Assembly: GCA_934130355.1 (NCBI GenBank)
Contig: CAKOXV010000001.1
Span: 43,257-107,256, forward strand
Direction of reading: 5' to 3'
Source of the DNA: an uncultured Clostridia bacterium
Lineage (GTDB): Bacteria > Bacillota > Clostridia > TANB77 > CAG-508
Length of the DNA stretch: 64,000 nucleotides
Part shown: positions 7,461 to 16,939 of the stretch, one piece after another
How positions within the stretch are numbered: position 1 is the first letter of the stretch
Layout of the letters: every line of letters starts with the position of its first letter
Translations under genes and position numbers: made by a program
Notes under the pieces: generated by a model
Told to the model about the DNA's origin: nothing
Seen by the model: the letters and a program-made list of their open reading frames with translations, nothing else
The model's database searches: none

Positions 7461-8510
7461 CTATTCTTGAAGCATTCTATCTGCAAAGACACCATATCCT
7501 GCAGTTGGCTCATTTACAAATACATGTGTAACTGCTCCACAAAACTTTCCATTTTGAATAATTGGAGAACCACTCATTCCCTGAATAATTCCTCCTGTCT
7601 TTTCTATTAAGTCTTTGTCAGTAACTTTAATTAACATGCTTTTATTATCATAATTATTATTATAATATATCTTTTGTATTTCTATTTTATATTCTTTTAC
7701 TTTACCATCTATATCTGACAAAATGCTTGCTTCTCCTAATGAAATTTCCTGCCTTGTTGCTACATGCATTTTTTTAGAATAATCAATTTTTAAATTATCA
7801 ATTTTTTTTATTACCCCATATATTCCATATTGAGTATTTTTATATACATTTCCTATCAAGCTTCCACTTTTAATTGATCCTTGTATTTTTCCTGGTTCAG
7901 TACTAACACCTTTTACAATTGATACAATACTTACATCATCAATTTCTCCATAGGCTGTCTGTATTATATTTCCTGTATCTATATCTGTTATTCCATGTCC
8001 TAATGCTGCAAAACTCTTTGTTGAATCATTATAAAATGTAACTGTTCCAACTCCAGCAGCACTATCTCTTACCCATAATCCAATCTTGTAATTTCCTTGT
8101 TTTGTCATTATTGGCTTTATTTTACAACTTTTTTCTTTTTCTCCACTTTTATATATTATTTCTATTTCATTTCCATTATTATTGTTTATAAAATCTATTA
8201 ATTCATTTGTTGTGTTTATTTTATTGTTATTAATTGATATTATAGAATCTCCTTCCTGAATTTCTGTATTTTCAAAAGGTTTATACATTATACCATCTTT
8301 TCCTTCAATAGCAGTTGTTCCAACAACTAATATTCCAGATGTGTATAATTTTATTCCAACAACTTCTCCAATTGGTATAACTTGTATATCTGAAATTTTT
8401 ATTTCTTCGCCCTTAACAGCTATTGTTTCTGGTATAGAATTTCTTGACAATATGAATGAATATAAAAAAAATAAAACAAATAATAAAGCTATTTTTCTGA
8501 GTGTTTTCAT
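7461..8510 (-). CDS. spoIVB: SpoIVB peptidase (stage IV sporulation protein B)
   Basis: Serine peptidase of family S55, secreted from the forespore, that triggers pro-sigma-K processing through SpoIVFA. It has an N-terminal signal/TM segment (about residues 5-22), a PDZ domain (about 60-130) and the S55 catalytic domain, with GHGITD near residue 170 and the serine motif GMSGSPI near 310. Length is about 350 aa, slightly shorter than in Bacillus. ATG 8510 is preferred over the GTG at 8519 because AGGAG lies 8 nt before it. In most spore formers spo0A follows spoIVB; here the neighbour is the Tad-like operon. Confidence 0.93.
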   Translation of the reverse strand: MKTLRKIALLFVLFFLYSFILSRNSIPETIAVKGEEIKISDIQVIPIGEVVGIKLYTSGILVVGTTAIEGKDGIMYKPFENTEIQEGDSIISINNNKINTTNELIDFINNNNGNEIEIIYKSGEKEKSCKIKPIMTKQGNYKIGLWVRDSAAGVGTVTFYNDSTKSFAALGHGITDIDTGNIIQTAYGEIDDVSIVSIVKGVSTEPGKIQGSIKSGSLIGNVYKNTQYGIYGVIKKIDNLKIDYSKKMHVATRQEISLGEASILSDIDGKVKEYKIEIQKIYYNNNYDNKSMLIKVTDKDLIEKTGGIIQGMSGSPIIQNGKFCGAVTHVFVNEPTAGYGVFADRMLQE

Positions 8511-8593
8511 TTTTTTCACTCCTTCAAATTTTATTATCTGTATTAATAATATTTTTATTCAATTTATATTTTGAAATTTTTTCAAAAAAAATA

Positions 8594-8624
8594 AAAAAAT
8601 GATTACTTCTAATATAACCATTTT
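8594..8624 (-). terminator. Terminator of the Tad-like operon
   Basis: On the minus strand AAAAATGGTTA pairs with TAATCATTTTT (one G-T pair), and the run of Ts continues beyond. It starts directly after the stop codon of the last operon gene. Confidence 0.65.
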
Positions 8625-8625
8625 T

Positions 8626-9183
8626 CTAAATTTCTGATGTTTTTCCGTTTATTGCTATTGTGCCTGTTGCTGTTGCAGCTATTATGTGAATATCTCCTTG
8701 TGTTGCATTATAATAAAATTTCTTTAATGATTGTGCTAAAGTTTTGTTGTTATTTTTAACTGTTACTAATATTTCATCACCTTGTTTTAAAACCAATCTT
8801 CCATAACCACTTTCATCACTTGTACTTCTAATTTTTTCTTCGATTTGTGTAGTAAAAATAGAATAATATGTATTATTTCCTACTTGACCTTGTGAACCAT
8901 ATTCATCAACTACTTTTTTAGCACTGTTTTGGTCTAAAATTTTTACTTCAATATCAATGTCATAAGTATTTCCTGAAGAACCTAATGCTGATACCAATTG
9001 TTGATATCTTTTTGATGTTATTTGTCCTGTTTTAATAACTTCATCAACAAATTCTGCTGTAGCAGTTTGAACTAATAATTGTGATATATCATCAGCTCTT
9101 TCTGATACTAATAGTAATGGCACCACTAACATTATAATTATAGCTGTAATTATTCCTATAATATCTATTAAGGTTTCATCCAT
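8626..9183 (-). CDS. Membrane-anchored pilin-like protein, last gene of Tad-like operon
   Basis: 185 aa with one N-terminal transmembrane helix (about residues 7-28, ITAIIIMLVVPLLLV) directly at the start and a predicted extracytoplasmic beta-rich domain. The N terminus MDETLIDIIG differs from the MENATK proteins upstream. The size and topology resemble minor pseudopilins or TadE-like proteins. No known domain is recognised. AAAGGAGA lies 12 nt before the ATG. It is probably translated from the long operon transcript, 19 nt after its upstream neighbour. Confidence 0.6.
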   Translation of the reverse strand: MDETLIDIIGIITAIIIMLVVPLLLVSERADDISQLLVQTATAEFVDEVIKTGQITSKRYQQLVSALGSSGNTYDIDIEVKILDQNSAKKVVDEYGSQGQVGNNTYYSIFTTQIEEKIRSTSDESGYGRLVLKQGDEILVTVKNNNKTLAQSLKKFYYNATQGDIHIIAATATGTIAINGKTSEI

Positions 9184-9202
9184 GTTGTTTTGTTTCTCCT
9201 TT

Positions 9203-9769
9203 CTATTGTTGTAAAATATATGTTATAACTCTTTTAGTTATTTTTGTTGCTCCTGTTCCTTGGTCATATTCTCCTAATTTTTCTTCAAATTTTGAATTTT
9301 TAAATTTTTGATATATTCCTTCATTATAAACTATTCTATTTCTATATTTATCTTTTATTTCATCACTTTTAGTATTTAGAGTTTCTGTTCCGCCAAGTAT
9401 TATATCTAGATGTTCTCTAACTGCTGCTTGGCTTGCAAATCTCTCATTTTCAAGGTCTATACAAGAAATTTCATTATTGTCTTCATCTCTGTATAATGTA
9501 AGTTTTTTACCAGTACTATCAAAAAAGTAAATTTCTATATTTTCTTGATATGCTCTATACATTGTTGAAACCACTGTTTCTATTCCTACAGTTCTTGAAA
9601 GATTCTCAGATGGCTCTACATACATATATTGTGTTTCTCTATCTCTTAATTCTATTATTGCTTTTACAGATCTTGTTGCTTGAGAAAAAGAAGATATACT
9701 TAATGTTAATGCCATTCCAAACAACAATATTGCAAATGCAAATTTTAGTGCTCCTGCTGCATTTTCCAT
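9203..9769 (-). CDS. Pilin-like membrane protein, MENA-type N terminus
   Basis: 188 aa. It begins MENAAGALKFAFAILLFG: a short polar N terminus and then a hydrophobic helix to about residue 28, followed by an exported domain with charged helices (SVKAIIELRDRETQYMYVEPSENLSRTVG). No family is recognised. The N terminus resembles the three MEN[A/S]TK paralogues of the operon but lacks their FN-x-x-F-x-x-Y-x-G segment. The start follows AAAGGAGA. It is probably a minor pseudopilin or substrate of the machine encoded upstream. Confidence 0.6.
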   Translation of the reverse strand: MENAAGALKFAFAILLFGMALTLSISSFSQATRSVKAIIELRDRETQYMYVEPSENLSRTVGIETVVSTMYRAYQENIEIYFFDSTGKKLTLYRDEDNNEISCIDLENERFASQAAVREHLDIILGGTETLNTKSDEIKDKYRNRIVYNEGIYQKFKNSKFEEKLGEYDQGTGATKITKRVITYILQQ

Positions 9770-9790
9770 AAATATATCTCCTTTCTACAA

Positions 9791-10237
9791 TTATTCTTCT
9801 GTTATTGTGATTGTATCAACAAATCCTGTTGTAGCATTCATTGAAACTTGTACTGTATATAATTTAGAAGTATTTGCCATAGAAGTTGGTGCTAATGTTG
9901 TTGCATTTTTGGCTAATATTACAGTTTCACCTTTTTTTACATCAATAAATTTAGGACTTGGTTTACTACTATCTGTTGAAATTGTTAAACCTTCTGAACT
10001 GCTTTTCATGTTACTTGCTAATACTGTATTTAACATTGCATTAACTTCACTACCTCTACGGTGTTGACCTTGGTATTGTGTGAATTGATCATTAAATGCT
10101 GTTATTTCTTGTCCAGAAAAGTTTACTGAATCTATTGTTTCAGATGCCATTCTATAAACTACTATTCCTAAAGATATAATTAATACTGCTATTAATACTG
10201 CTGCTGCAATTAATAATGCTTTTGTTGCGTTCTCCAT
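9791..10237 (-). CDS. MENATK-family pseudopilin-like protein
   Basis: 148 aa. MENATKALLIAAAVLIAVL at the very N terminus forms one transmembrane helix to about residue 27. Then comes a short exported domain with the family motif FNDQFTQYQG (about residues 44-53), a segment like GSEVNAMLN and a beta-rich C-terminal half. ATG 10237 is chosen because AGGAGGGA lies 7 nt upstream; the upstream in-frame ATG at 10261 has no such site. Paralogues lie at 10788 and 11234. The role as pilus or secretion-fibre subunit is inferred from the operon, not from a known domain. Confidence 0.65.
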   Translation of the reverse strand: MENATKALLIAAAVLIAVLIISLGIVVYRMASETIDSVNFSGQEITAFNDQFTQYQGQHRRGSEVNAMLNTVLASNMKSSSEGLTISTDSSKPSPKFIDVKKGETVILAKNATTLAPTSMANTSKLYTVQVSMNATTGFVDTITITEE

Positions 10238-10309
10238 ATATAATTCCCTCCTTTTTTTCATTTATTTATATGTAACTTTCGACATATTTGCCGAACTTTA
10301 ATAACGATT

Positions 10310-10738
10310 TTATACTTGTTCAAATAAAATATAACTAATTTTTCCTGTTGATTTATGATATTCTATTTTTGAACATTTAAATTTTTCTTTTCCATAATAT
10401 TGTGCAAATTTTTCTGTTCCTCCATTATAAAATGTTTCCATTTTATAACTTGTTTCATTGTCTTTTATATATATTTCTATTTCGATTGAATTTTGTGTAT
10501 TTTGTATAAATTCTTTTTTATCATCTTGCTTTATTTCATTTTTAGTATTTTTATCAACTGCTTTATTAATTAATGTAGCAACTTCTAGACCATAAACTTC
10601 TTTATCTTTATATTTTTCAAATTCTTCATTTTCCTGAGCAATTACGCTCTTTTCTGCTCTATAAGAAAGATATCTTGTCATAAATGTTACTACAACAATT
10701 ATTATAGCAATTCCAATAAATGTAAATACTTTTTTCAT
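10310..10738 (-). CDS. Small membrane-anchored exported protein
   Basis: 142 aa with an N-terminal basic-hydrophobic segment (MKKVFTFIGIAIIIVVVTF) that acts as signal anchor, a charged helix (about 25-50) and a short beta-rich domain. It differs from its neighbours in having a conventional Lys-containing N terminus. It lies between two MENATK paralogues and is probably a minor subunit or assembly factor. No domain is recognised. GAGGAAAAAGG precedes the ATG. Confidence 0.55.
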   Translation of the reverse strand: MKKVFTFIGIAIIIVVVTFMTRYLSYRAEKSVIAQENEEFEKYKDKEVYGLEVATLINKAVDKNTKNEIKQDDKKEFIQNTQNSIEIEIYIKDNETSYKMETFYNGGTEKFAQYYGKEKFKCSKIEYHKSTGKISYILFEQV

Positions 10739-10787
10739 CCTTTTTCCTCATTATAACATCTAATTTTTTATTTTGCAACATAATTTT

Positions 10788-11216
10788 TTAGTTATTTTGA
10801 AAGCTTATTTTATATACTCTTGCTGTTGTGTCACTAATATCTACAGTGTTACAAGTATATGTTTTTTCTAGATTATTATTTAGCAAATTGGAAATATAAT
10901 AACTTGAATTCATATTTTGGATTTCGCTTTCTATTTGTGCACCATTTAGGTATACTTCAACATAAAAAGAGCTATTATTATTGTTTTCAAATGCCATATT
11001 TGCTACAGTAACTACATCTTGAATTGTTAAATTTGATTTTCCTAAATATTTTGTATACTGTGTATTAAATGTATTTATTTCATTGTTCATTATTCTTTCA
11101 TTTGAACTTGCTACATAATTTGCTAATTCATTATATAATGCTAATCCTAAAGACATTATCATTACTCCTATTAGCAATCCTGCAGCTATTAACATAGCTT
11201 TAGTTGCGTTTTCCAT
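10788..11216 (-). CDS. MENATK-family pseudopilin-like protein
   Basis: 142 aa. It begins MENATKAMLIAAGLLIGVM, one transmembrane helix, and has the family motif FNTQYTKYLG near residue 46, then TIQDVVTVANM. The C-terminal half is short and beta-rich. It is a paralogue of the proteins at 9791 and 11234. No basic leader peptide and no Gly cleavage site precede the hydrophobic segment, unlike normal type IV prepilins. Confidence 0.65.
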   Translation of the reverse strand: MENATKAMLIAAGLLIGVMIMSLGLALYNELANYVASSNERIMNNEINTFNTQYTKYLGKSNLTIQDVVTVANMAFENNNNSSFYVEVYLNGAQIESEIQNMNSSYYISNLLNNNLEKTYTCNTVDISDTTARVYKISFQNN

Positions 11217-11233
11217 TAAAGCTTTCCTTTCTT

Positions 11234-12016
11234 TTAATCGAACTTTATATGTTTATTTCCACTATAATCTTCTTCTAATATAACTTCAAATACTAATTTG
11301 TTAACTCTTACATTTGTTTCATCATAACCAACTTGCTTACATTTAAACATTGCTCTTTTAAATTGTGTAAATTGGTAATATTTGAAAGTAGCAGTTTTTA
11401 TTTCAGACATTTTAGAATTATTAACGTCATAACCTAATATTCTTTTTAATAAACTTGTCCTATATTTTATGTATTCATCTTTTGCCCTACTGTCAACAAT
11501 ATCATCATCTACAATATTGGAAATTTCTGCAGACATTCTTTGAAGTTTTGTATCAGTTAATCCTTCTATTCCAGCAGAATTCACTAAAGTAGCTGATAGA
11601 TTTGAAATTGTTTTCAAACTATCATCACTACTTTTAGTATTTTTAATTTTTGAATCCGTAATCGAAAATATTGAGTTTGCTCCTCTTTCATTACTATACT
11701 TTAATTCATTTATGTATTGACTGTTTATAAAATCAATCTCAAGCATTATTTTTTCAAAGCCTTCTAATTCTGCTTGCAAGTCATTATAATCTATTACTTT
11801 ATTCATAATTGAAATAAGTTCATTTCCTCTTATTGTTTTACCATTATAGCTTTCAAATTTTCTATTAAATTCGGCCATTTGTTGTGTCATAGTAGTTTCG
11901 TGTCTTGCAGAAAAATATGAGCCAATGTCATCTTTAAATACAAATAATAATGCTAACAACATAACTGCTAAAAACAATCCTGCTGCAATTAATAATGCTT
12001 TTGTTGAATTCTCCAT
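11234..12016 (-). CDS. MENSTK-family pseudopilin-like protein, long form
   Basis: 260 aa. MENSTKALLIAAGLFLAVM is the N-terminal transmembrane segment; FNRKFESYNG (about residue 51) is the family motif, followed by RGNELISIMNKV. It is nearly twice the length of its paralogues because of a helical insertion (about residues 95-210). It is the first small protein after the TadB-TadC platform gene, with GGAGG before the ATG. It could be the tip or initiating subunit, but that is speculation. Confidence 0.65.
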   Translation of the reverse strand: MENSTKALLIAAGLFLAVMLLALLFVFKDDIGSYFSARHETTMTQQMAEFNRKFESYNGKTIRGNELISIMNKVIDYNDLQAELEGFEKIMLEIDFINSQYINELKYSNERGANSIFSITDSKIKNTKSSDDSLKTISNLSATLVNSAGIEGLTDTKLQRMSAEISNIVDDDIVDSRAKDEYIKYRTSLLKRILGYDVNNSKMSEIKTATFKYYQFTQFKRAMFKCKQVGYDETNVRVNKLVFEVILEEDYSGNKHIKFD

Positions 12017-12036
12017 TTATACCTCCATATTGCGTT

Positions 12037-14103
12037 TTATGCTCCTAATTCAGAGAAAGTAGTCATCATACTTGTTAAACCAATTACTACTAATGGTATT
12101 ATTAAATATCCAACGAATAAACAAATCATTGGAGCAAAACCAACTGCTTTTCCTATTAATCCTTTTCTAGATACTAATATGTCATTTGCATCTTTTCTTT
12201 TTTCTTGGTGATAATCTCTATCTGCATCTAATTCATCAAATGCTTCTCTAATTGGAATTTTTTCAATTGCTGCTTGCAAACTTTCAACAATTCTTATCAT
12301 ATCTTCATTTGTTACTGAGTTTTTTAATTCCTCTAAAGCTTCCCAAGCACCAGCCTCATAGTTATTTACACATCTTGCTATTGGTTCTTTGAAAATATTA
12401 GAATAACGTTCTAGCCATTCCAAAATCATTTCAACATTTACTCTTTCAATCTTCATCAACATAAGTATAATTGTTTGAAATTGCATTACTTCATTTTCCA
12501 TTTCCATCTGTCTCATTTTCTTTTGAAAAATCATTAGCCATACTGGTGTCATATATGCTACTATTGCAAATGCTATAGATAATAAAATTTCAAACCATTG
12601 CATTTGTTCTGAATTTACAATTTTTAATTTTTTCAAAATTCTTTCAGCATCATCTTTTAAATATTCATCATCTTCAGTATAATATTTAGACTTAAGCATT
12701 GCATCTTCTATTTCACTTTGTTGTATTTTTAAATTTCCTTTTAGTTTGTCCAAAAAGTAATTATCTTGTAATGTTAATTCTTCAGCTTTTTTCTGATTTT
12801 TTTCTGACAAACTTCCTAATACTTCTTGTCTAGTTGTAGGTTCTGTATATACATAATTTATTGCTAATTTGTGAGAAAATGCAAAAAATATAATTGAAAT
12901 TATTAATGTAACAATTGCTAAGCATATTCTATTTACATAAACCCACTCCATTTTTAACTTTGAAGCAGAATCTTTCATGAGCTTTTGCATTTTTCTATAA
13001 TCTTTTGTTCCTGGCTTTGGAACAAAAGCATTTACAACTTGTTTTACAACTGGTTTTTCATATAATTTTTCTTGCCATGGGTGATCAGTTTTGGTTACTT
13101 CCACTTGAACACCACCATTGTCTTTTAATTTTCTTGTCATTATATATGAAACAACTGTTAATATAACTATTAATATTTGTACTATCATTCCAACTTTTCC
13201 ATTATAAAAACTATTTGTAAATGTAAAGTTGTTTACAGCCCAATTTTTTAGTGGTTCTAATAATAGTACTGGTGCTATTGAAATAATTGCTAAACTTTGA
13301 AACACATAATTTAGTTTGTCTCTTTTCAATATTTCTATTTGCATTTCTTGTGTAATATTATTAATGTTTTTTAAATATAGAGATGAACCATCATCTTCTC
13401 TATCTCCAAATTCCTGTGTCAAATATGATATACCTGCAAACTCTTTTAAATAGCTGTTTGGAGCTATATCATAATACTTTTCTAGTTCTGTTTCAGGGTC
13501 ATCTGAACTTAATATTTCATAAATTTTCTCCCCCTGTTTTGAAACACTTTTTTCATCATCAAGTGATACTTGATATATTGCTTCTTCTACCATGTTATAT
13601 TCATGATATGCATGTCTAATTTCAGCAAAGAAATCTATTTGTTCTTTTAACAAATTATTGTCGAGTTTATCAACCATTGCATCAACCATTGTGTCTACAA
13701 TAAACAGTTCAAAGATTAATAATATTGACATTAATAAAATATTGCTTTTAGTAATCAAAATTGTTATTAATCCAACTATTAAAAATATGATTACTGCTCT
13801 TAATATTATTTTTGCTGAATCTCTTCTTGTTGCATATTCATCATCTATATTGATAATTTCAAGTCTTCTTCTTACTTTGTATAAATACCTTTTTATAAAA
13901 GGTGTCTTTATAAATCTTATGTAGACTTTTTGGTATAATATCTCTGTTGAAAAACTATTGGCTTTAGTTCCTTGTTGCAACTTTTTTATTTTTGCATATT
14001 CGCTTTTTCCCATTTTCTTTTTAAGTACAAAATATGCTACAATAACTGCTCCAAATAGTACAACAGTACCTATCATTATATATTTTAGCATGTCTATGCT
14101 CAT
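12037..14103 (-). CDS. Fused TadB-TadC-like inner-membrane platform (two T2SSF domains)
   Basis: 688 aa. Two type II secretion F-like domains occur in one chain, each with a cytoplasmic helical bundle and paired transmembrane helices. The first half has helices near 7-27, 105-140 and 270-330. The second has helices near 395-420, 500-525 and 655-685, with EVMQFQTIILMLM and EWLERYSNIF typical of the TadC bundle. In Tad systems TadB and TadC are separate platform proteins moved by the TadA ATPase; here they are joined. It lies between the ATPase gene and the pilin-like genes, with GGAGGTG before the ATG. Confidence 0.75.
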   Translation of the reverse strand: MSIDMLKYIMIGTVVLFGAVIVAYFVLKKKMGKSEYAKIKKLQQGTKANSFSTEILYQKVYIRFIKTPFIKRYLYKVRRRLEIINIDDEYATRRDSAKIILRAVIIFLIVGLITILITKSNILLMSILLIFELFIVDTMVDAMVDKLDNNLLKEQIDFFAEIRHAYHEYNMVEEAIYQVSLDDEKSVSKQGEKIYEILSSDDPETELEKYYDIAPNSYLKEFAGISYLTQEFGDREDDGSSLYLKNINNITQEMQIEILKRDKLNYVFQSLAIISIAPVLLLEPLKNWAVNNFTFTNSFYNGKVGMIVQILIVILTVVSYIMTRKLKDNGGVQVEVTKTDHPWQEKLYEKPVVKQVVNAFVPKPGTKDYRKMQKLMKDSASKLKMEWVYVNRICLAIVTLIISIIFFAFSHKLAINYVYTEPTTRQEVLGSLSEKNQKKAEELTLQDNYFLDKLKGNLKIQQSEIEDAMLKSKYYTEDDEYLKDDAERILKKLKIVNSEQMQWFEILLSIAFAIVAYMTPVWLMIFQKKMRQMEMENEVMQFQTIILMLMKIERVNVEMILEWLERYSNIFKEPIARCVNNYEAGAWEALEELKNSVTNEDMIRIVESLQAAIEKIPIREAFDELDADRDYHQEKRKDANDILVSRKGLIGKAVGFAPMICLFVGYLIIPLVVIGLTSMMTTFSELGA

Positions 14104-14132
14104 GTTATAAAAACACCTCCGTCAATCTTTAG

Positions 14133-16052
14133 TTATTCTTCGCTTTTAACTTTCATTGCTTTTTTGGCTTGGTTTCCCCAATGTTTTCTGACAAATTCAT
14201 CAAATTCGCCAACATCTGATTCATCCATATTATCTCTCATATCTTGTAAATTTTTATCAGATATCTTATTTGTAATTACATATTTGCCATCAACATATTC
14301 TAATATATTTCTATACTCATATAGTTTTTGCTCTGTAACTTTTGAAAAATATGTTGTTGCATTTTCAAAGAATTTTTCTATTTTTCCATTCATTGTTTTT
14401 TCAGCTTTATAGTCACGATCATAAGTAGAATCATCTATAATTGGTATACATTCTGTAACTCTTTGGATATATCTTTTTCCTCTAAAGTCTTTTGATAAGT
14501 GAATATCAAAGTTTAGTACTTGAACTACTTGTTCTTCTGCTATTTTCTCGTTTTTAAATACACCTGCTCTAAGCATTGAGTTACGTAATGCTGTTACTAA
14601 GTCTGGAAATGTCTTAGCATGGTGAGTAAATAATGTGAATTTTGATGCAACCTGTGCTGATTGAATCATCCAAGATGCTACGGGGTCTGTTGCAACCTCA
14701 CCAATTATATTTACTGAACCGTCAGTTTTCTTTTGAACGTCCAAACATTCCTGACCAGCTATTGTATCAGTTTCACGCATTGATAAAATATTTCTTGTTG
14801 GATAAACTTTTCTTAAGTGTAACTCAAATGCAGTTTCTGTGATACGTAAGTTCATTGTTTCATATATATTTTCTATCATACCCATCAATAATGTTGTTTT
14901 ACCACAACCTTGCTCACCTGTTATTGATGTTATTCTTGCACCTTTTACTAAATATTTTAGTAAATCAATTGCTTCTTCTTTTCCTGGTGTATCACCTGTC
15001 CATTGTTCTACTGTTGCTCTTTTTACGTCAAATTTTCTTACGAAAAATGCCCATGTTTCAGACATACTTGGTCTTACTACAACAACACGTGATCCATCTT
15101 TCATTTCATTTATCTTATAACCATTTGTGTCTGATAATTGTCCTGGATTATTATATTTGTAAATGTTTTGACATACTCTTTTTAATTCACTTTCAGTTCC
15201 GAAAGATAAAAATGCTAAACGTATTGATTTACCTTGGAAAAATATCCATATACTATCACAAGCACGTGGAATTTTGTGTTCAGTTATTTGTGCTAAATAG
15301 TCTCCATCTGTTTGAGCAACTTGTCCTAAGAAACTTTCTGGTAATCCAGATACTCCTCCTGATACACCATCTATGTTCATATCTCTAATTTCATCAATAG
15401 CACTATATCCTTTATAGTGTTGATATATTCTTTGCACAACAACTTCTAGCTTGTCTTGGAATGATAAAACAATATTTTCTTTTTCAAAAATTTCACTTAT
15501 TTCATCTTCTGTTATCACATAACAAGGTTTTGTTTCTCCTAATATGTATTTTAAACTTGCTAAATCATATCTTTTTATTAATTGTGTTAATGCTTCATAG
15601 CCAAATTCTTTTTTATACACATATAATAATATATCAAATTTGTCTTGTGGTGTAAGTAATGATGGCATATCAAATGGTATTGCTAAAGATATATTTGTTT
15701 CATTTACTCCATATTCTTTTGACAATAGATCTGCTATAAGTTCTTTTACATATCTTTTGTCATTAACATCTCCATAAGTACAGCCTTTCAAAGCTTTCTT
15801 TAGTGCATATTTTTTGTTTTTTCTACGTTTTAACTCTTCTTCTGATAATCCTATATCATATAAATTTACTTTTGTTATTTCATCTAATCTCTTTTTTACA
15901 TAGTTTTTCATTGTTTCAAGAGTATAACTTTTCTCATCTTTTTCTATTTCTTGTTCAACTTCTGCATTTTTATTTTTTTTCAAAAAATATGCTAATCCAA
16001 CACCAGCAGATGCTATAACAATAATTATTAATAATATATTAATTAGTGACAT
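14133..16052 (-). CDS. CpaF/TadA-like secretion ATPase with N-terminal membrane anchor
   Basis: 639-aa motor ATPase of the type II/IV secretion superfamily. Walker A is GEQGCGKTT near residue 375. Asp-box and Walker B regions are recognisable (NIIGEVATDP), with TLFTHHAKTFPDLVTALRNS matching the His-box. An unusual N-terminal transmembrane helix (about residues 4-24) and a Lys/Glu-rich linker precede the usual helical N domain. CpaF homologues are normally soluble. The ATPase would power assembly or secretion through the TadB-TadC platform encoded next. Confidence 0.85.
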   Translation of the reverse strand: MSLINILLIIIVIASAGVGLAYFLKKNKNAEVEQEIEKDEKSYTLETMKNYVKKRLDEITKVNLYDIGLSEEELKRRKNKKYALKKALKGCTYGDVNDKRYVKELIADLLSKEYGVNETNISLAIPFDMPSLLTPQDKFDILLYVYKKEFGYEALTQLIKRYDLASLKYILGETKPCYVITEDEISEIFEKENIVLSFQDKLEVVVQRIYQHYKGYSAIDEIRDMNIDGVSGGVSGLPESFLGQVAQTDGDYLAQITEHKIPRACDSIWIFFQGKSIRLAFLSFGTESELKRVCQNIYKYNNPGQLSDTNGYKINEMKDGSRVVVVRPSMSETWAFFVRKFDVKRATVEQWTGDTPGKEEAIDLLKYLVKGARITSITGEQGCGKTTLLMGMIENIYETMNLRITETAFELHLRKVYPTRNILSMRETDTIAGQECLDVQKKTDGSVNIIGEVATDPVASWMIQSAQVASKFTLFTHHAKTFPDLVTALRNSMLRAGVFKNEKIAEEQVVQVLNFDIHLSKDFRGKRYIQRVTECIPIIDDSTYDRDYKAEKTMNGKIEKFFENATTYFSKVTEQKLYEYRNILEYVDGKYVITNKISDKNLQDMRDNMDESDVGEFDEFVRKHWGNQAKKAMKVKSEE

Positions 16053-16056
16053 TTTT

Positions 16057-16926
16057 TCACCTCATTCTCATTTGCATACTTTGCAATTTTTTAAAAATAT
16101 TACTTGTTAAATCTTGTGAGCTTTGCATAAAAATGTAATTCTCATCATTTTTGTCTTTGACACTTCTCAACTTTAAGAATAAATCTGCGACTTCTCCTTC
16201 TTCAGATGCCTGCATATATAATAAATTAAGTGGTAATGTATCTATTGGTTTCTTCTCTTGTAAATATCTTGAAATGTTTTTAACATTATATTTGTATTTG
16301 CTCATATATTTTCCGATTACTGGTACACATTTGATTCCTAAAAGTTCTTTATTATTTTTTTTCAATTCACTGTATCTGTTTATACTTTCAACTTTTTGAG
16401 AAAGTACAAATACATTTACATCTGAAAATTTCAAAATATTTTCTTTTGTTTCACTTGATAACATTTTATCTAAATCTACTACAACAATATCATAATATTG
16501 ATTTGCCAAATTAATTAATTCCATATAACCATTTTCAAGTTTCTTTAGTTCTTCTATATTTTTTATTGTTTCCGCATCTTTATAGCCCGAAGGTCCTAAC
16601 ACTATTTCTAATCTATCTTTAAAGACAACTCTAGTATAATCTGTAATTGTAGAAGGAGTTAATTTGTTGCTTGATACTAATTTCATTAAGCCTTCAACAC
16701 CGTTTTCTACAACAATATTATCATCTTTACCATTATTAAATAAATTAAAATTCCTAGTTGCTTCTTTCATAAAGAAACAATTCTGCATGGTATTATCTGC
16801 AATACTTGTTGAAACTAATAAAACTTTACTATTATGTTTTATAGCTGTTTGAGTTGCAAAAGCAACTGCTGTTAATGTTTTTCCCGATTGTTCTCTGCAA
16901 TCATTCCAAAAAGTTATTATTGCCAT
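16057..16926 (-). CDS. MinD/CpaE-like ATPase with altered P-loop
   Basis: 289 aa, SIMIBI-class fold. The N terminus MAIITFWNDCREQSGKT replaces the usual deviant Walker A KGGVGKT with REQSGKT; GKT is kept. The Walker B-like VVDLD occurs near residue 152. CpaE/TadZ proteins place Tad pili at the cell pole and often have relaxed P-loops. It ends 4 nt before the CpaF-like gene starts, so the two are probably translationally coupled. ATPase activity is uncertain. Confidence 0.7.
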   Translation of the reverse strand: MAIITFWNDCREQSGKTLTAVAFATQTAIKHNSKVLLVSTSIADNTMQNCFFMKEATRNFNLFNNGKDDNIVVENGVEGLMKLVSSNKLTPSTITDYTRVVFKDRLEIVLGPSGYKDAETIKNIEELKKLENGYMELINLANQYYDIVVVDLDKMLSSETKENILKFSDVNVFVLSQKVESINRYSELKKNNKELLGIKCVPVIGKYMSKYKYNVKNISRYLQEKKPIDTLPLNLLYMQASEEGEVADLFLKLRSVKDKNDENYIFMQSSQDLTSNIFKKLQSMQMRMR

Positions 16927-16939
16927 ATTCTAACTCCTT

